Below are positions 35,801-48,420 of a DNA stretch of 64,000 nucleotides, piece by piece. Both the position numbers and the translations under genes were made by a program. The notes under the pieces were generated by a model, which worked only from the letters and a program-made list of their open reading frames with translations, searched no databases and was not told the origin of the DNA. Origin of the DNA: Antedon bifida (Eukaryota; Echinodermata; Crinoidea; Comatulida; Antedonidae); assembly GCA_963402885.1 (NCBI GenBank), contig OY727099.1, forward strand, positions 8,110,001-8,174,000, in the 5' to 3' direction. Each line of letters opens with the position of its first letter. Position 1 is the first letter of the stretch.

Positions 35801-38800
35801 TGCGATGATTCTGGGAGGTTTCTTGAACTTCTTTTCATATTTGGTATAGTTGAAACATAAAACTGCCTAAAAATATATTTAAAAACAGATAATAGTAGAA
35901 TCCTTCATTTGGAAACACTCTTATTTAAAGGGATACTTTCCCAATGAAAGGCAATCAACCACTATTCAGGGGACACATTGTTATGACCTGAAGGTGTCTC
36001 CTTAATAAGATAATAGGATATGTATATTTTTAACACTATGTCAAACCCCTACACTTTCCGATGGTGTCCTCTTGTTTTTACAATATCCACATTTAAATAA
36101 TATTATGTATACATGATGAAACAAAAACTAATATCTTGTTATTAGGCTTAGTGACATGAGGCCATGAGAAAAATCTAATGTCAGGGAAAGCATGTTAACA
36201 ATCAACTACCAAAACAATGGTCAGGTAAAACTCACCTCATTATCTGTATAAATGCAGTGAGGAATTACAGTATCCAAAGCAGTGGCGTTAAGCTCCTAAA
36301 AATAATAACAAAATGTAGAAAAACATTAATTACTCATAGAATAAAGCCCTGTCTACACTATCAAATGTTACGCGACAAAAAAATGTAATGTGCCCATATA
36401 TGGACATGATGATGTCATATCACTACCATATTTGAGCATTTCACTACCATATTTTGGCACATCACACTCTTGTTGTCAAACTAGTTTAATAGTGTAGACA
36501 GGGCTTTAGACATCAAGTAGAGAAAGAAATTAATATGTACATTTAAAGGTTAATACTACTCACATTTTCCTTAAAAAAAAGAGGATTTCCAAACATCTCT
36601 GTCTGTGCGCCCATATTATTTCTTTTGCAGACAAAATACTGATTATCCTTCTCTTCTCTCAACTCACATTTATGTGTTTCATCTAAAAAAAAGTATATAC
36701 TTTTACGCTATACTACCAAACCAAATGTAAAACCCTACTAAAACTAACATTTTTTATTGTGTTAAGCATATAGTACCTATTTATAGTAATAGAGAAACCC
36801 AGATCCTGAGGTTTTATTTGCAAGCATGTTAACCACTATACCATAATAGCAGTACATGACATGTTGATTTTGATATCAGAAAACAAATTTACAATGAGGT
36901 TTTAACCACCAAGGTACAATGTCACTACATAAAAAAATAAAAAATAATTTACGTTGTAGTTTGTGACGATGATAGTTCATATTCTTCTCATACTGTTCTT
37001 CGGAGGTCAACTGAGCTGCCTGTATCTTCTCCTGAATGCTTTCAAAATGATCGTTCAGTTTCTGGTATTCTCGGAGTTCTGACAAAGTTCGCTGCAAAGA
37101 ACTGCAAAAAAAAAAACACAAAGAGATATAATAAATGATACATCTATGTTTGTTTTTATACTCAAATATTAAAGAGATAATAAATATTGAAGATATGTTA
37201 CGTCGTTATCATTTTTATTATAGATGTTGTGTCCAATGATGGACATCCATTCCTTCTATTCTATATACATATCCGTATATATTCAACAGTGAAGTCTAAT
37301 TTTTCAGCGAATCCACATACTGGTGTTCCAATTGAACTTTTTCCCTGGGTCATTCTCCAGGTCAGCTTCGCTCGTACCTTTTGCCGTGCAAAGTCCAAGT
37401 TACTTACTCATGCTGAGCCTCTAGGGCAGCCTCTAACTTGCGTTGGCAGTAGATTGCGTGTATTCTCTTCGTCGCTGCCTCAAAGTCCGGTTGTTTCTGA
37501 AGCGTTTGCTCATAGAATAACAAAGAGCTATTTAGTTCACCAAGAGCCTACAAATTAACATTAAATATTACTGTATTGAAATTTTATGTGCCCATATATG
37601 GCCATAATGATATCATATTTGGGCATATAAACTAGTTTGATAGTGTAGACAGAGCTTTATCATTCTCAATCATATGCTTTTTTTTAATGTATAAAAAGCT
37701 GAACTCAGAATCTTTAACTTACCCCATAGACATTAGCTAATGTAAAATATAGACCATTGACATCTTTTGAAATTCCCAATGCAGCATGGGTAAGAATGAC
37801 GGCATCAGCTGAATGTCTCCCTCTATGTAGTACATTTGCTAAATTCAGTAATGCTATATCTTTCTTTTTTCTAAAACAAACCCAAACAAAATTTATAAAA
37901 ATATTTGTTTTATATTTGGAAATTAGAGAAAAATGGCGCAACGGAAATAGATGTTACTTGTATGTGATTCATTTTTATACGTCATTAGTGTTGTCTTGTC
38001 TATACTCATAGAGATATTATAGTTCACTATAATATCTCTATGCTATACTGTACCAAGATAAGAATTAGTCTATATAATAGAATACAGTCTATAATCTGTA
38101 TGTATGTGTATGTTAAAAGTTCAATATTTACACACATTACAAGGAGATAGAAACAATAGTTGGAATTAATACTTATTTTACAGGTAATTGTATTGTATTA
38201 CAATAACTATTATATTTTGTTGTTCTTTTGTTGTATGATTCAACATGAATGAGGCAATTTAAGCATTCACAAAATCTTTAAATAGAATACAATATGAATG
38301 TGCATTGAAATATAAACCTTCCATGCAAGAGCGATTGTGTTTTTCAATTCCATTGATGCATAATAATGCACAATAATTGGCTGCATGCCAATAAGCCTCT
38401 CTAAATGCATTGCTAAATTACAGGAAATGATGTGGTTTTTCAGATAAGATTTGATGATATAAATAATTTAAGGTGTGTTGAAGTAAAAACCTTCTTTTGG
38501 GACACTCCTATTCATGGCACACTTTTTTGTGAAATAAACCAGGGGCAGTATACAGCATTTGCAATAACACTGGTCCACCGGCCAATGGCCAGTTAAATGC
38601 ATGGTGGGCCAGTTAAATAGTCAAATAACAAGTCCGCTTGGCGAGTTAAAATTTCAGTAAAATCTGCCGAAACATCACAAATTTTCTTCTTTTTTTCATC
38701 ACGATATTTCACACCTGGCCTAAATGTAAACAATTGGTCGATTGTTTGTACCTCATTTTTAATTTGTTTAAGTTAATTGAAGGCCCCACCTTAATATGCC

Positions 38801-41800
38801 CAATATTCTGTGACCAGTAAAAGGAGTAGAGGACCAGTAAAAATGTGATTTTACTGGTCCTATTGTCTAGATCTAATTAGTCTAAATCTGAATATATGAT
38901 TTAATGGCTAGCCCATATTAAGGGGACTCTTTGTTGGGTCCTGAAGGTGTTCCCTTAATAGGGGTTCTACTGTATAAGATAATTTCTATCATTGTTAGGA
39001 TTCCTGATGCTGGTGATACTGACAATGACAGACATCCACAGACAGTAAGCTGTTACCTTGAAGAATAATGCAACGATCGCCGTGCACACTCAATAGCCAT
39101 CAGGGCATCGCCTTTGATCCTCCAATAAAATGTTGCCATGTCATACAGAACCCAGGATGATGCATTCTAACAGGTAAAGAAATATATAATAAATATCTGC
39201 TTAAGTGGGTGCTTGAAAGACATGAAATCTTATTATGTTAAAAACTCCTAAAATCACACTTTTTTCTTAACATTGCTTAACATTTAGCTTTAGTTCTGCA
39301 ATGAACCTTGAAATGTTTTGATAAGGCGCAATATAAATGGTTGGTTGGTGCGGCTTGCGTTATTTGGGCCATTAATGAAATTATTAATTAATCAATTTTT
39401 AAAATGTAATACATTCAGTGTATTTTCACATTATTTATTTACATATATTATTGATGAAGTACCTTAGTCAAAGCTTTGTTGATGTAATGACCTATCTTAT
39501 CAAGTTTTTTATTCAGAGGGTCATTATCAGGTAATGTACTGTATAGACCCTTCTCTGGCTGTCCACTAACATTTGATCTTGTTTGCATACCCTGAAAGAA
39601 GAGATTAATTTGAGTGGCCTAGCAAAGGTAAGGTAGTAGAGGACACAGAATAATAGTAACACTGGTGGTAAGAATTTCCTTTGTCTTCGTCATGGAACAA
39701 GTGTTTTCAAATTCAGGGATAATATGAATAGGGTTTATTACCAAGTCCTATCATTGGGACAAAAATACCAAATTATGCTGAGTGGTTCAGATTTAGAAAT
39801 GGATAGAAGTGTTCAGTGAACTTTCTATTTTTGAGTTCAAGGAAAATAATAGGTTTATCCAGGGTGTAGATGTACAGCAATTATAATAGACATTAATAGT
39901 ATAAATATAGTTTAGCAAATTATTCTAACTGAATAAGCCACTGTGAGAATGAGATTTCATTATTTATTATATTTATATTAAAGACTCCTACGTTTTTTAG
40001 ATCTAATTTAAGATCACTGTAAAAATAATACTATATGGTCCTATTGCGATAACTTTTTTCGTCTTGAAACGACTAAAAATGTGAAAAATAAGTCGATTCT
40101 AATAATTATAGCGGCCCGCTATAAATCCCAAAATGCATTGCATGCGGATTGATATTTTTGTTTTTCTTCTGTAATTTACCCACTTTTCGATCGATCATGA
40201 GGCCAAAACAAATAGAAGACTCCTAACTTTTCAGCTAAAATACTTGGTTTCCCCCAATTTATATCAACAGAGTCTGTCAAAAACAGAAAGATAATTAATG
40301 CAGCAACTATACAACGTCAGGCTAGGCCTTTGGCTAGCGTACGATGTTCGTACATTACCGATGTTTTACCAGCTAGGCCTACAAAACTAAGCTTAGCTGG
40401 GCTTGGCCTAAAGACCGTCCACAAGAGGTCATTCGCCGCGAGCTACTTAGGTAGTGCATTGTTTCTCACTTTTTATCATAATTTACCATAAAATGTACAT
40501 TTAAGACAAGGAATGACCTGGTTTAATGTTTTTAAAGTAATATGTAATATTTTTACAAAACGTCACAAATTGTAGGGAAGGGGTCTTTAATAAAACAGAA
40601 CATGTATGTAACCAATTGTTGAGAAACAGTATGTACCTGAAGATGCTCATACGTGTACATGCTAAATGGTAAATCAACAATCTTTGTACAGTTCGGCTTT
40701 TTAAATTTCTTCACTTTTCCTTTTATGAGAATATAATCTTGAGGCCTGCAAAAGGAAAAACAAAACCTTTTGATAACAATAGCAATTAATACTTTAACAA
40801 CATGCCTCTTTTTTAAAGGAAAAATAAATTATATCATAGCAATTTCAATTACTTTTTTAGATATTTCTGGATATATATTGTAAGGTCAGCTGGGGTCATC
40901 TTTTTCAGGTTAATGTCCCAGCATTAATGTATTATTTATTTTCTTATCTACCATGATTACCTGACTTTGAACTTTTCAATGATAAACAGAAAACACATAA
41001 GTTCAATATGTAAACACAAATATCAAATAATATAATTTTCTCTATTTCTGTAAAACTTGTTTAAGATTTATAATGTTGGTTAATATGAAAAAGGTAAATA
41101 CTGAGGGCTATAAGAAATCATTTTGACAGTTGTAATTGTCTACACTATCAAACTTTATGATGATGTCATATCACTACCATATTTAAGCATATCACTACCA
41201 TATTTAAGCATATCACTACGTAACCATGATTGAAAATGTTCTGGTTTGGTTTGTAGTTTATATACTAATTGTTGGTTTATAAAAAAGAACATTTCTAATA
41301 AAATATCACTACCATATTTAAGCATATCACTACCATATTTAAGCATATCACCACCATATTTGGTCACATCACACTTTTTTTGTCAAACTAGTTTGATAGT
41401 GTAGACAGAGCTTACTTACTGATTGCAAGAAACTATGATCTATTGTGTATTCATAACATATTTTAAAAGGTATTTGTCTACTTTTGTGAGTCTGCCACCA
41501 CCTAAAACCACCAAAATAATTTAAAATGAAAATATGCATAATATTTTTAAAGTACTAATCTCTCTTGTTGTTTAGTCACCATTCATTCTAACATATATTA
41601 GTTTTTTCCAACTTCCATAGTAAACTTTAGTGGACTGTAATAATTTACTGGCATTATGGTTAACTTAAAAACTTATTTACGTTCATTAAAAATGGGATTA
41701 TACTTATTTTCAAACCTAAACCACCAATCGTACCTTATACCCTTGTTTTCCAACGTTAATACGGTACTAGTGTAAAGGTCAAACTCCTCGATTGGTTTCT

Positions 41801-42380
41801 CGGAGATGACGCAATCTGGATCTGTCAGCAGAAACCTCTTTTCAAGATCATGATCCTTGTCCTCAGTATCTTCGATGTGTTTCTTCTGTCGAATCAACTC
41901 CATTTCAATTGCGTCAGATTCTTTCGTTAAATTTTCTTGACGTAAAAGAGTAACAACGTTGTACGACTCGCGTAAGTTGTATACTGATTCAATCTACAGT
42001 AAAATATTATTTAATATTAATAATTATTTAATATTGTGAATTTTTTTGTTTTTAATTGCACATATTTTTCATAATTATATATTTTCCCAGGGGCATAAAT
42101 AACCTAAAATTGTCCAATCCAGTGTTTGGGCCAAATAATAATCTGTAGTTAGTTAAAGACGGTTCAATATGCTATGCTGCTAGGCCTAGGATTCCTCTTA
42201 TAACAATAGGGAGCAAACAATGCCGAGTACTACTGAATATAAAAAAAACAATCAATATATTTACAACGACGACGACGGTACCTGATTATTTATCATTCCC
42301 TTTTCAGTTACAAACCAATGTGTAACTGCTTCACAACTACAACAAGCAATGCTTAACATTACAATAACTCCGGCCCACAT
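29874..42380 (-). CDS. TTC17: Tetratricopeptide repeat protein 17 (TTC17), 23 exons
   Basis: A TPR scaffold linked in vertebrates to actin organisation and primary cilia. Exons (minus): 42380-42282, 41993-41734, 40745-40637, 39591-39463, 39166-39057, 37870-37723, 37547-37408, 37101-36953, 36682-36564, 36295-36236, 35866-35128, 34688-34493, 34246-34060, 33872-33789, 33646-33422, 33307-32714, 32432-32315, 32039-31913, 31757-31595, 31482-31408, 31034-30915, 30512-30369, 30002-29874. Lengths sum to 1407 codons plus stop, in phase. A signal-peptide-like start (MWAGVIVMLSIACCSC) is followed by AVTHWFVTEKG, as in human TTC17. TPR blocks appear three times: SSWVLYDMATFYWRIKG/IALLNLANVLHR; HWMIYNHAGLFWRINGN/VPLVNVANL; NNWIAANVASLYWRVVGN/LALINLMNILHR. 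A coiled segment SLQRTLSELREYQKL follows the first block. The protein exceeds human (about 1141 aa), partly through a six-copy 18-aa repeat in exon 11. Exon 17 ends at GAT G|GTAAAT to keep phase with exon 18. Confidence 0.96.
30055..30335. repeat. Dispersed repeat in TTC17 intron 22
   Basis: A G+A-rich non-coding block containing AAAGATGAGTTTTCAAGGCA, then GGTAGGTCATTCTATAAAAG and TTTAAGACGAGTG. It starts near GTAATGCGCCAATTCCAGC. Blocks of this kind (GATGAGTTTT... then GTTCATTCCA...) are common interspersed repeats in marine invertebrate genomes. No ORF; family not named. Confidence 0.4.
34268..34423. mobile_element. MITE family A copy 6
   Basis: A complete but diverged copy in TTC17 intron 12, with left end GGCTCTGTCTACACTATCAA and right end AATCGTATAGACAGACCTTT. 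Confidence 0.85.
35345..35668 (-). repeat. 54-bp coding tandem repeat in TTC17 exon 11
   Basis: Six tandem 54-nt units encode the 18-aa repeat SGDA(S/T)PPVEKSSSRSSAA, with Thr/Ser and Val/Thr variants. The repeat is Ser-rich and presumably disordered. It lies in the linker between the first and second TPR blocks. Because the unit is a multiple of three, long antisense frames open over it; those are artefacts. Confidence 0.95.
36342..36509. mobile_element. MITE family A copy 7
   Basis: A complete copy in TTC17 intron 9, with left end AAGCCCTGTCTACACTATCA and right end ATAGTGTAGACAGGGCTTTA; the TIRs carry the matching substitution GCCCTG/CAGGGC. Confidence 0.9.
37582..37659. mobile_element. 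MITE family A copy 8 (truncated)
   Basis: In TTC17 intron 6. It keeps TGTGCCCATATATGG and the right end TTTGATAGTGTAGACAGAGC; the left TIR is missing and the centre is shortened. Confidence 0.8.
38007..38042. repeat. Perfect 16-bp-stem palindrome
   Basis: CATAGAGATATTATAG, loop TTCA, then the exact reverse complement. A related shorter palindrome with the same CATAGAGATAT ends occurs at about 43764-43791. Both look like miniature hairpin elements. Confidence 0.75.
38480..38975. repeat. Dispersed repeat with GGACACTCCTATTCA motif and internal hairpin
   Basis: In TTC17 intron 5. It begins near GGACACTCCTATTCATGG and ends near CCTTAATAGGGGTTCTACTG. These ends recur around the GBE1 intron 12 minisatellite, at 35935-36010 and at 61035-61205. 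Inside is a perfect 12-bp-stem hairpin (GGACCAGTAAAA, loop ATGTGA) at 38831-38860. Confidence 0.55.
41138..41414. mobile_element. MITE family A copy 9, expanded
   Basis: In TTC17 intron 2. It contains five ATCACTACCATATTT-type motifs instead of the usual two, in two clusters separated by about 90 bp of unrelated sequence (around AACCATGATTGAAAATG). Left end TTGTCTACACTATCAAAC, right end TTTGATAGTGTAGACAGAGC. Confidence 0.85.
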
Positions 42381-45229
42381 TTTAAGGACTTCTTAAGTAC
42401 GATAATATTCTCTGAAACTTTAAAAAGGCTAGCCTAAAGCTAGGCCTACCACCACCACCTATATCAGGCAGTAATCCACGGGCTAGCTAGACCTCTTTCG
42501 GTCGTGTGTGGTTTGTGGCTTTCACGCATCATTGATTCTGGTAACATAAAATCATAACACACACAAGTGCTAAATCCCAAAAGTCCGAATTTATTATCAG
42601 ACGTTCTTCTAATAAAAGTTCAAACTATATGATGATACATATAAGTGATAGCAAATAAATATTTATGGGTAAAGAAGCGCAAGAAATAATTCAAATCGCT
42701 CAACCCAAACACAAGAATATTATTTATAAGGGAGGTTGGTTTTCAGGCCACGTGCGTGTCACTCAGGGTTTAACAAACTATATCCGCGTAAAAAGGAAAT
42801 GCGTACACTATCGCGTAAAACGGAAACGCGTAGAGTGACGCTTGGTACGCAATAAAGAAGAGTAGCTGCTATATAGCTGCTATGCACCCATGTGAATTTA
42901 CAGTATTTTGATTAATGTGTATGCAATGACGTGTATTTGTTAATTTTAATGAGCCTGCGCCAAACGACAGCACCAAAATATGGGAGAATTCCTCAGTTTA
43001 GCGTTTATTTTTGGAAATATTATTACCGTCAGAATTAAATATAAAATACATTAAACTGTGTTAGCGCCCTCATTTCATTTTCGCATACTTTATTGCTATA
43101 TGCTATATTTATCGATATTGGTTAATCGATCAATTATTGATAAATACTGCATTCTCTAAAGAATTTCAATAAGAAGAGACGTATGTTAAGAGTTTAAATT
43201 ACATATCCAATTAATTATGTATTCGAATTGTCAACAATTCTATACGAGTTGTAACCTGGCAACAAATCTAATTTTAGCCAGATGTTTCCCAACTGATGAT
43301 AGGACACGACGTACGTAAAGTATGACGTGGGTGTATCCGTAGGCCTACAATTTGCGTGTATGCACTGACGTTAAAATAGAATTTTTTGTAGCAAAACATC
43401 TGGCTACTGCGGGGGTTTCTTGACGCAAAAGATAACACATTAACAGTCGATTCTTTTCACTCACATGCCAACATTTTTTTACCAAACCACGGCAATCAAA
43501 AACAATGTTTTAGCTATAGGCCACTAATATAGGCCTACCGAGAAGAGCGCCATATTTGAAGAGGGATTATCAGCACGTGTTTCTCAATTGTTTAAACTTA
43601 ATCAGAGAGATTGCTGAATCCCTGGCAACCGAGAGGTTTTTATAATAATACAAGAAAGTAACACAAACTGTTTTATAATGTAATATTAACAGGTTGATGG
43701 ATACGTATGTCAGTAACTAAACCACAAACATGGTTAGGGTGGAAATCAAGGATTATATAAATCCATAGAGATATTTTAATATATCTCTATGTTAAATCCC
43801 ATCATGTCGTCTGAGGCATGATGTAATCACCTGTTGAAAGGAGAACAGCTCAAATCTTAAGCCAAATTATCATTTAATGTAGCATTATTTCACCCAGTTG
43901 GTCCTTTTATAATCCACCGCAAAATGTAAGTGCCAGTGGTGTTCTGGGAAACAACCCGAAATTTCAACAGAGTTTACTTAAGACAATTTGCAGGGTTGGG
44001 GAAGAGATATATAGATTTAATAATTTTATTATTATATTTTTGATTAAAATGACTGTTACCAGTTCAATAAAAACCGTTCTTTGAAACAGAAATTGATATT
44101 TTTTGTTTTTTTTATAATAGGTCTAAATGTAGCATTTTTGTAATTTAAAAAAATGTATTTTGCCATTTACAGTATTATCATTAAAATATTTAGAAGTAAA
44201 TAGAAACAATGTGTTTCTCCCCCATCCACCGTTAGTCAGCCAGATAGGCATTATATTTTTGACCGTAAATTGAAGACAGAGGACCAATGCTCTAGTTTTT
44301 TTCTCACATTTATTATAGTCAGAGAAAATAACCAGACCCTGGGGGCGCCACCCCTCCGTGTTGTTTTAAGGAAATTAATTGCAAACTAATTTTGCCAAAT
44401 CGTACACACTAGGCACACTCATGATCCGATCAGACGTGTTTCCAAATTTAAATTAGCTCGTCAATTTTTTAAAGAAATATGATTAGTATATATTTCCTAA
44501 TATACCAGAAATTTTGCGTAAGTACAGACTATTTTTTATACGCAAATTCAAATTTATTTAGAAGCTAAGCTAGGATGTTTAGTCGCGTGTGTTTTGATGT
44601 CGAGTTGGTGTTGGGCGGCTAATTGGCGACTATCGTACTATAATATTACGGGTTGTATGTTCCGGTCGCGGCCTAGCCTTACTAAAATAAATTACGTAAT
44701 AATATAAAGGAAACTATCATTGTTTTTCTTTTGTGTGTTAATCAGTACTTTATGTGAAACGTGGTTTTGAAAAAAAAAAAATGTTTTAAAGAAAAACCTG
44801 GGGAAACCGAAATAGAGATGAAAGTAGGTAGACACCTTTTCAAATTCAAGAATCACAAGGAAATATATAACTTAAAACGGGGCCCTTCCTCCTCACACAC
44901 ATTAACATGTCGATCTTAAAAAATAGAGCATGAACGCTGAGCAAATAAACTGTAATAAAGCTACTGTAATACATCGGTTTTTTTCAGAAAAATATTTTCA
45001 TATATATTATATAATCACTTTTTACACATTCTTTTTTTTCCACATTCGTTTTATTTTTGTTGGCCTACTTTGTCAAAATTAATCTTGGTGGGAAAAATAA
45101 ATGGTGATTATTTTCAATCTCAACACACTTGATTAATTGATATATACAATCAGTCATTGACAAGACCTTAGTACTTTCTTCATGGCAGCTTGGCAAATAA
45201 TAAATGAACTCATAATCTGGGATGTAAAG

Positions 45230-45239
45230 GGGAATTCCC
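45230..45239 (+). promoter_or_regulatory. Palindromic NF-kappaB-type site GGGAATTCCC
   Basis: GGGAATTCCC, extended to GGGGAATTCCC from 45229, matches the kappaB consensus GGGRNWYYCC at every position. It lies about 97 bp upstream of a TATA box that precedes a candidate TRAF6 first exon. A weaker related motif, GGGATTTTTCCC, occurs at about 45412. Function is inferred. Confidence 0.5.
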
Positions 45240-45335
45240 AACACAATCTAGCCAAGCTACTATGTGACTGTAGGAAGGTCACGCCTTAATGGTTTTCACC
45301 GCTTGTGATCGGCAGTATCAGCAGTTGCATTTCTG

Positions 45336-45474
45336 TATAAATAGCATAAAAGCTTGCTTACTCATAATTCTTAGATGACACTTGGGAGAATTTCTTTGGA
45401 GTGATAAGTTGGGATTTTTCCCCTCTTTTTTCCCGAGAAGAATGTGTTGAGACTCATGCTTTTAATGGGCACAT
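45336..45474 (+). promoter_or_regulatory. Putative TRAF6 core promoter and non-coding exon 1
   Basis: TATAAATA at 45336-45343 is followed by about 130 bp ending in the donor CACAT|GTAAGT (GT at 45475). The coding exon at 48421 is preceded by a plausible acceptor (CTCTTTTACAAAG, about 48391-48403), so a non-coding first exon is needed, and this is the best candidate. No ATG-led frame of note. Predicted start about 45365. Confidence 0.4.
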
Positions 45475-48420
45475 GTAAGTAAAAATAGGTCAGAGTTTGT
45501 TTTGTTTTACTATCCTTAGATTAGTATAATTAGTACAACAGTTGCACACAGTAGAACTTAATCCACTGTACCCACCTAAAGTATATTGAACTATCTTTCT
45601 TACTTAGTACCTTGCTTATCTTAAATCATTTTTTCTTGTCCATTACGCTAATTGTAGATACTGTGTTTGTACTGGCTGGCACACACGCAATTTTGTACAG
45701 GCTGTACTTTATTACTATCTTGTCATGTGTGCAGTGGGAAAAGGCATTTAATGTAGCCCTTTTAGCCATATGCTCACACTTTAGTTAAATATTCACACAG
45801 TTTACAACAGTGTCTGATTTTTGTCTCTAATAATTTTACAATTAAATTATGAATAATTTATATTTACAATATATATACAGTGTGTATACAGTTAGGTTTT
45901 ATGGGTTTTTTGTTAGTGTATATTTTTAGCATAGCAATTAGGAATAGATTTATTTTTAGATTATACCTTGTTTGTAAGTATAGAAGATATAATAAAAGCA
46001 TATTGTAATAGTATTTTCTGCATTATATGATTATCAAAGGAATTTTTGACTTATTTTTTATTTATATTGTGCAAGGAAATGATTTAGAAAAAATTGCTGG
46101 TTTTTTTTTTAATAGGTTTATTCCAAAATAGCACAATAAACACAATATACTATTCCATGGCATACTCAGAAATAAATCTATAAAAAAATTGTTATTGTTA
46201 GAGCTATCCCATTTAAACATTCATGGAACTGCTCTGGTATTAATACTGCGGTGCTCAAGTCAATTCAATTCAACTTTAATTCAGACAAACTGTCCATACA
46301 TATAACATATAAATTTATACAAAAAAAATACAAAACATTATGTGACAACCGTCATGGAGTGAGAACCAAGAATCATATGTTGACATATTGTGCCTTTCTC
46401 CACCTAAAATACATTTTGGAATCTATTCATATTAACATTTTTATGAAGACTGTCTGAATTTTTTTTTTTTTCGAAATATTAGTATTTGGAGACATTTGTT
46501 GAAATCACATGGCAATCAAGGATGTGATTTGATTGGCCAATTGCAGGATGTTTGTTAAGCAGTGGCATTTGTATGGATTAAATTAAAGGTTTTTTTAAGG
46601 AAAAAAGATTATTTTAGATTATAGTGATATTTTTGCAATTCCTGGTTGCAATAATAAATGGATCACGTTTACCATTCAGGACACCAGCTGACTCATTTAT
46701 TTGAATTTATCAAACCTGATAGAAAGACTAAATTGACATATTTAGTTGCACAAAAAAACATTATTATATTTCCAGTCACGTTTTGTTTTTATTTCTTTGC
46801 TACTGTAACAATTAAAATCGCTAATTTATGCCATTTCATGTCTACCTGTACCACAAAACTGTTGTGCTTTGTCAACAGTGTAATTCAATCCATTTCACAA
46901 CCTTATTGAATTTGTTTATTTCTTGTTGTACATGGCGACAGAATTCCACAACAAATGATAACTTCCTTTACAAAGCAAAAATATCCAGAGAATGAATGAA
47001 TAATAAAATAAAAAATATCATTCATTCAACTATACTCAGGGACTGAGTTGGAAGTTTGACTGTATTGGAAGAATTGACTACAGTGCGGTATAAAATATGT
47101 ATGAACTGAGTTGGTGAACCTGTATACCAGGATACTACAGTGTTTTTGAGTATATACTTAATAATGCTATTGATAATCATCAGTTTATTTCTAAGTAGCC
47201 AAACATTCTAGGCAATTCAACATCCTGGTGCTTTGTATTGTAATAATACAAGAAGTACTGTACAGAAAAAGACGTCTGACATAAAGAACGAAAAATGACT
47301 TGCTGAATATCTGTATACACTTACTAATCTGATGTACGGAACTAATTGAAAGCACTTTGGGAATATGAAAATATATCTTTTGTATGAAAAATTCCAATAG
47401 TTTTACCACCCTGACTCATAGCAATAAACAATGTTAGCTTATTTGGCAAGTGTGTTTAATAAAATCCACACAATAAATTTGGTAATTTATTTCAATAATA
47501 GATTGACTTTGGTAAAATTTTTGGTTTTAAATTTTTATTTAGTATACAGTATAAGTATCCTTCCCTTTTATAGATCAGAATGTATTTTGATATAAAAACA
47601 ATTTATAGAGCGTGACAGATTTAACAATAATTAGTTATTTTAGACACAATTTATATGAAAATGGTTTATGCACTATGTTTTCCCCAAATGAAATATTTAA
47701 TAAATTAAATGACTTGGTATAAATATTTGTGATAGTATTTTGATTCATTACACAGTGTCGTCAGTTACGAATATTGCCGTACTACTGTACATTTTTGGCT
47801 TAAATCCAAATTTGTATTTATATATTCAACCTTATTTATAGAGGGTGACCCTAAACAGCGTATGCTGACAATCGAGGGGCCCTCATGATGAGTTTCAAGG
47901 GGCCCTCATGATTTATATCAAATTTAAAGTACCTAGGGCCCCAATAGGAGTGCTAAACCAGGGGGATGTTTCCCCTGCATTATGCCACTGCTACAAACCG
48001 CCTGCCTACAGTAGCTTACTTGGATTTATTGAGCGTGTCAGTTATAATTAAATACTGTAATGATGTTTTTTTTAAATAATTTTTCAGTGGGTGTTATATT
48101 GTTCAAAATATAATACTAATCATGATTTTGATGTATTGAACCCGTTTTTCAAAATGCTTTTCCAAACTCCACCTAAAAAATCGTTTTGAACATTTGTTTT
48201 TTTGCCATCCATGCTTGAAATGATGCCCAATAGAAGTTATTATTTAAAATCCGGCCATTATATGTTGTATTAACCTTCACCTAATTATAATTTTGATTTA
48301 TTATCTTGTTATCTAAATTTGCCAGTGATTTTATGATTTGTGGTATAAATTTATTTTTTGGAATGTTTTTTGTTCATAATTTTTCATTTTACTCTTTTAC
48401 AAAGGTGATTGTTTGCCGGT

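Larger units (their letters stand above)
42381..48420. promoter_or_regulatory. TTC17-TRAF6 intergenic region with TRAF6 upstream elements
   Basis: The two genes diverge from this 6-kb region. TTC17 transcription must begin just right of 42380, where AGGCCTA motifs lie at 42440-42460. Around 45.2-45.5 kb is a promoter-like cluster with a kappaB palindrome, a TATA box and a candidate first exon (listed separately). 43764-43791 is a CATAGAGATAT palindrome, and about 47820-47900 is a dispersed repeat (GAGGGTGACCCTAAACAGCG) also present at 54120-54175. The remainder is AT-rich and I see no coding exon. Confidence 0.4.

Noticed and set aside
41155-41367. ORF encoding MLKYGSDMLKYGSD-type repeats
   Set aside because: It is the translated ATCACTACCATATTT core of the family A MITE.
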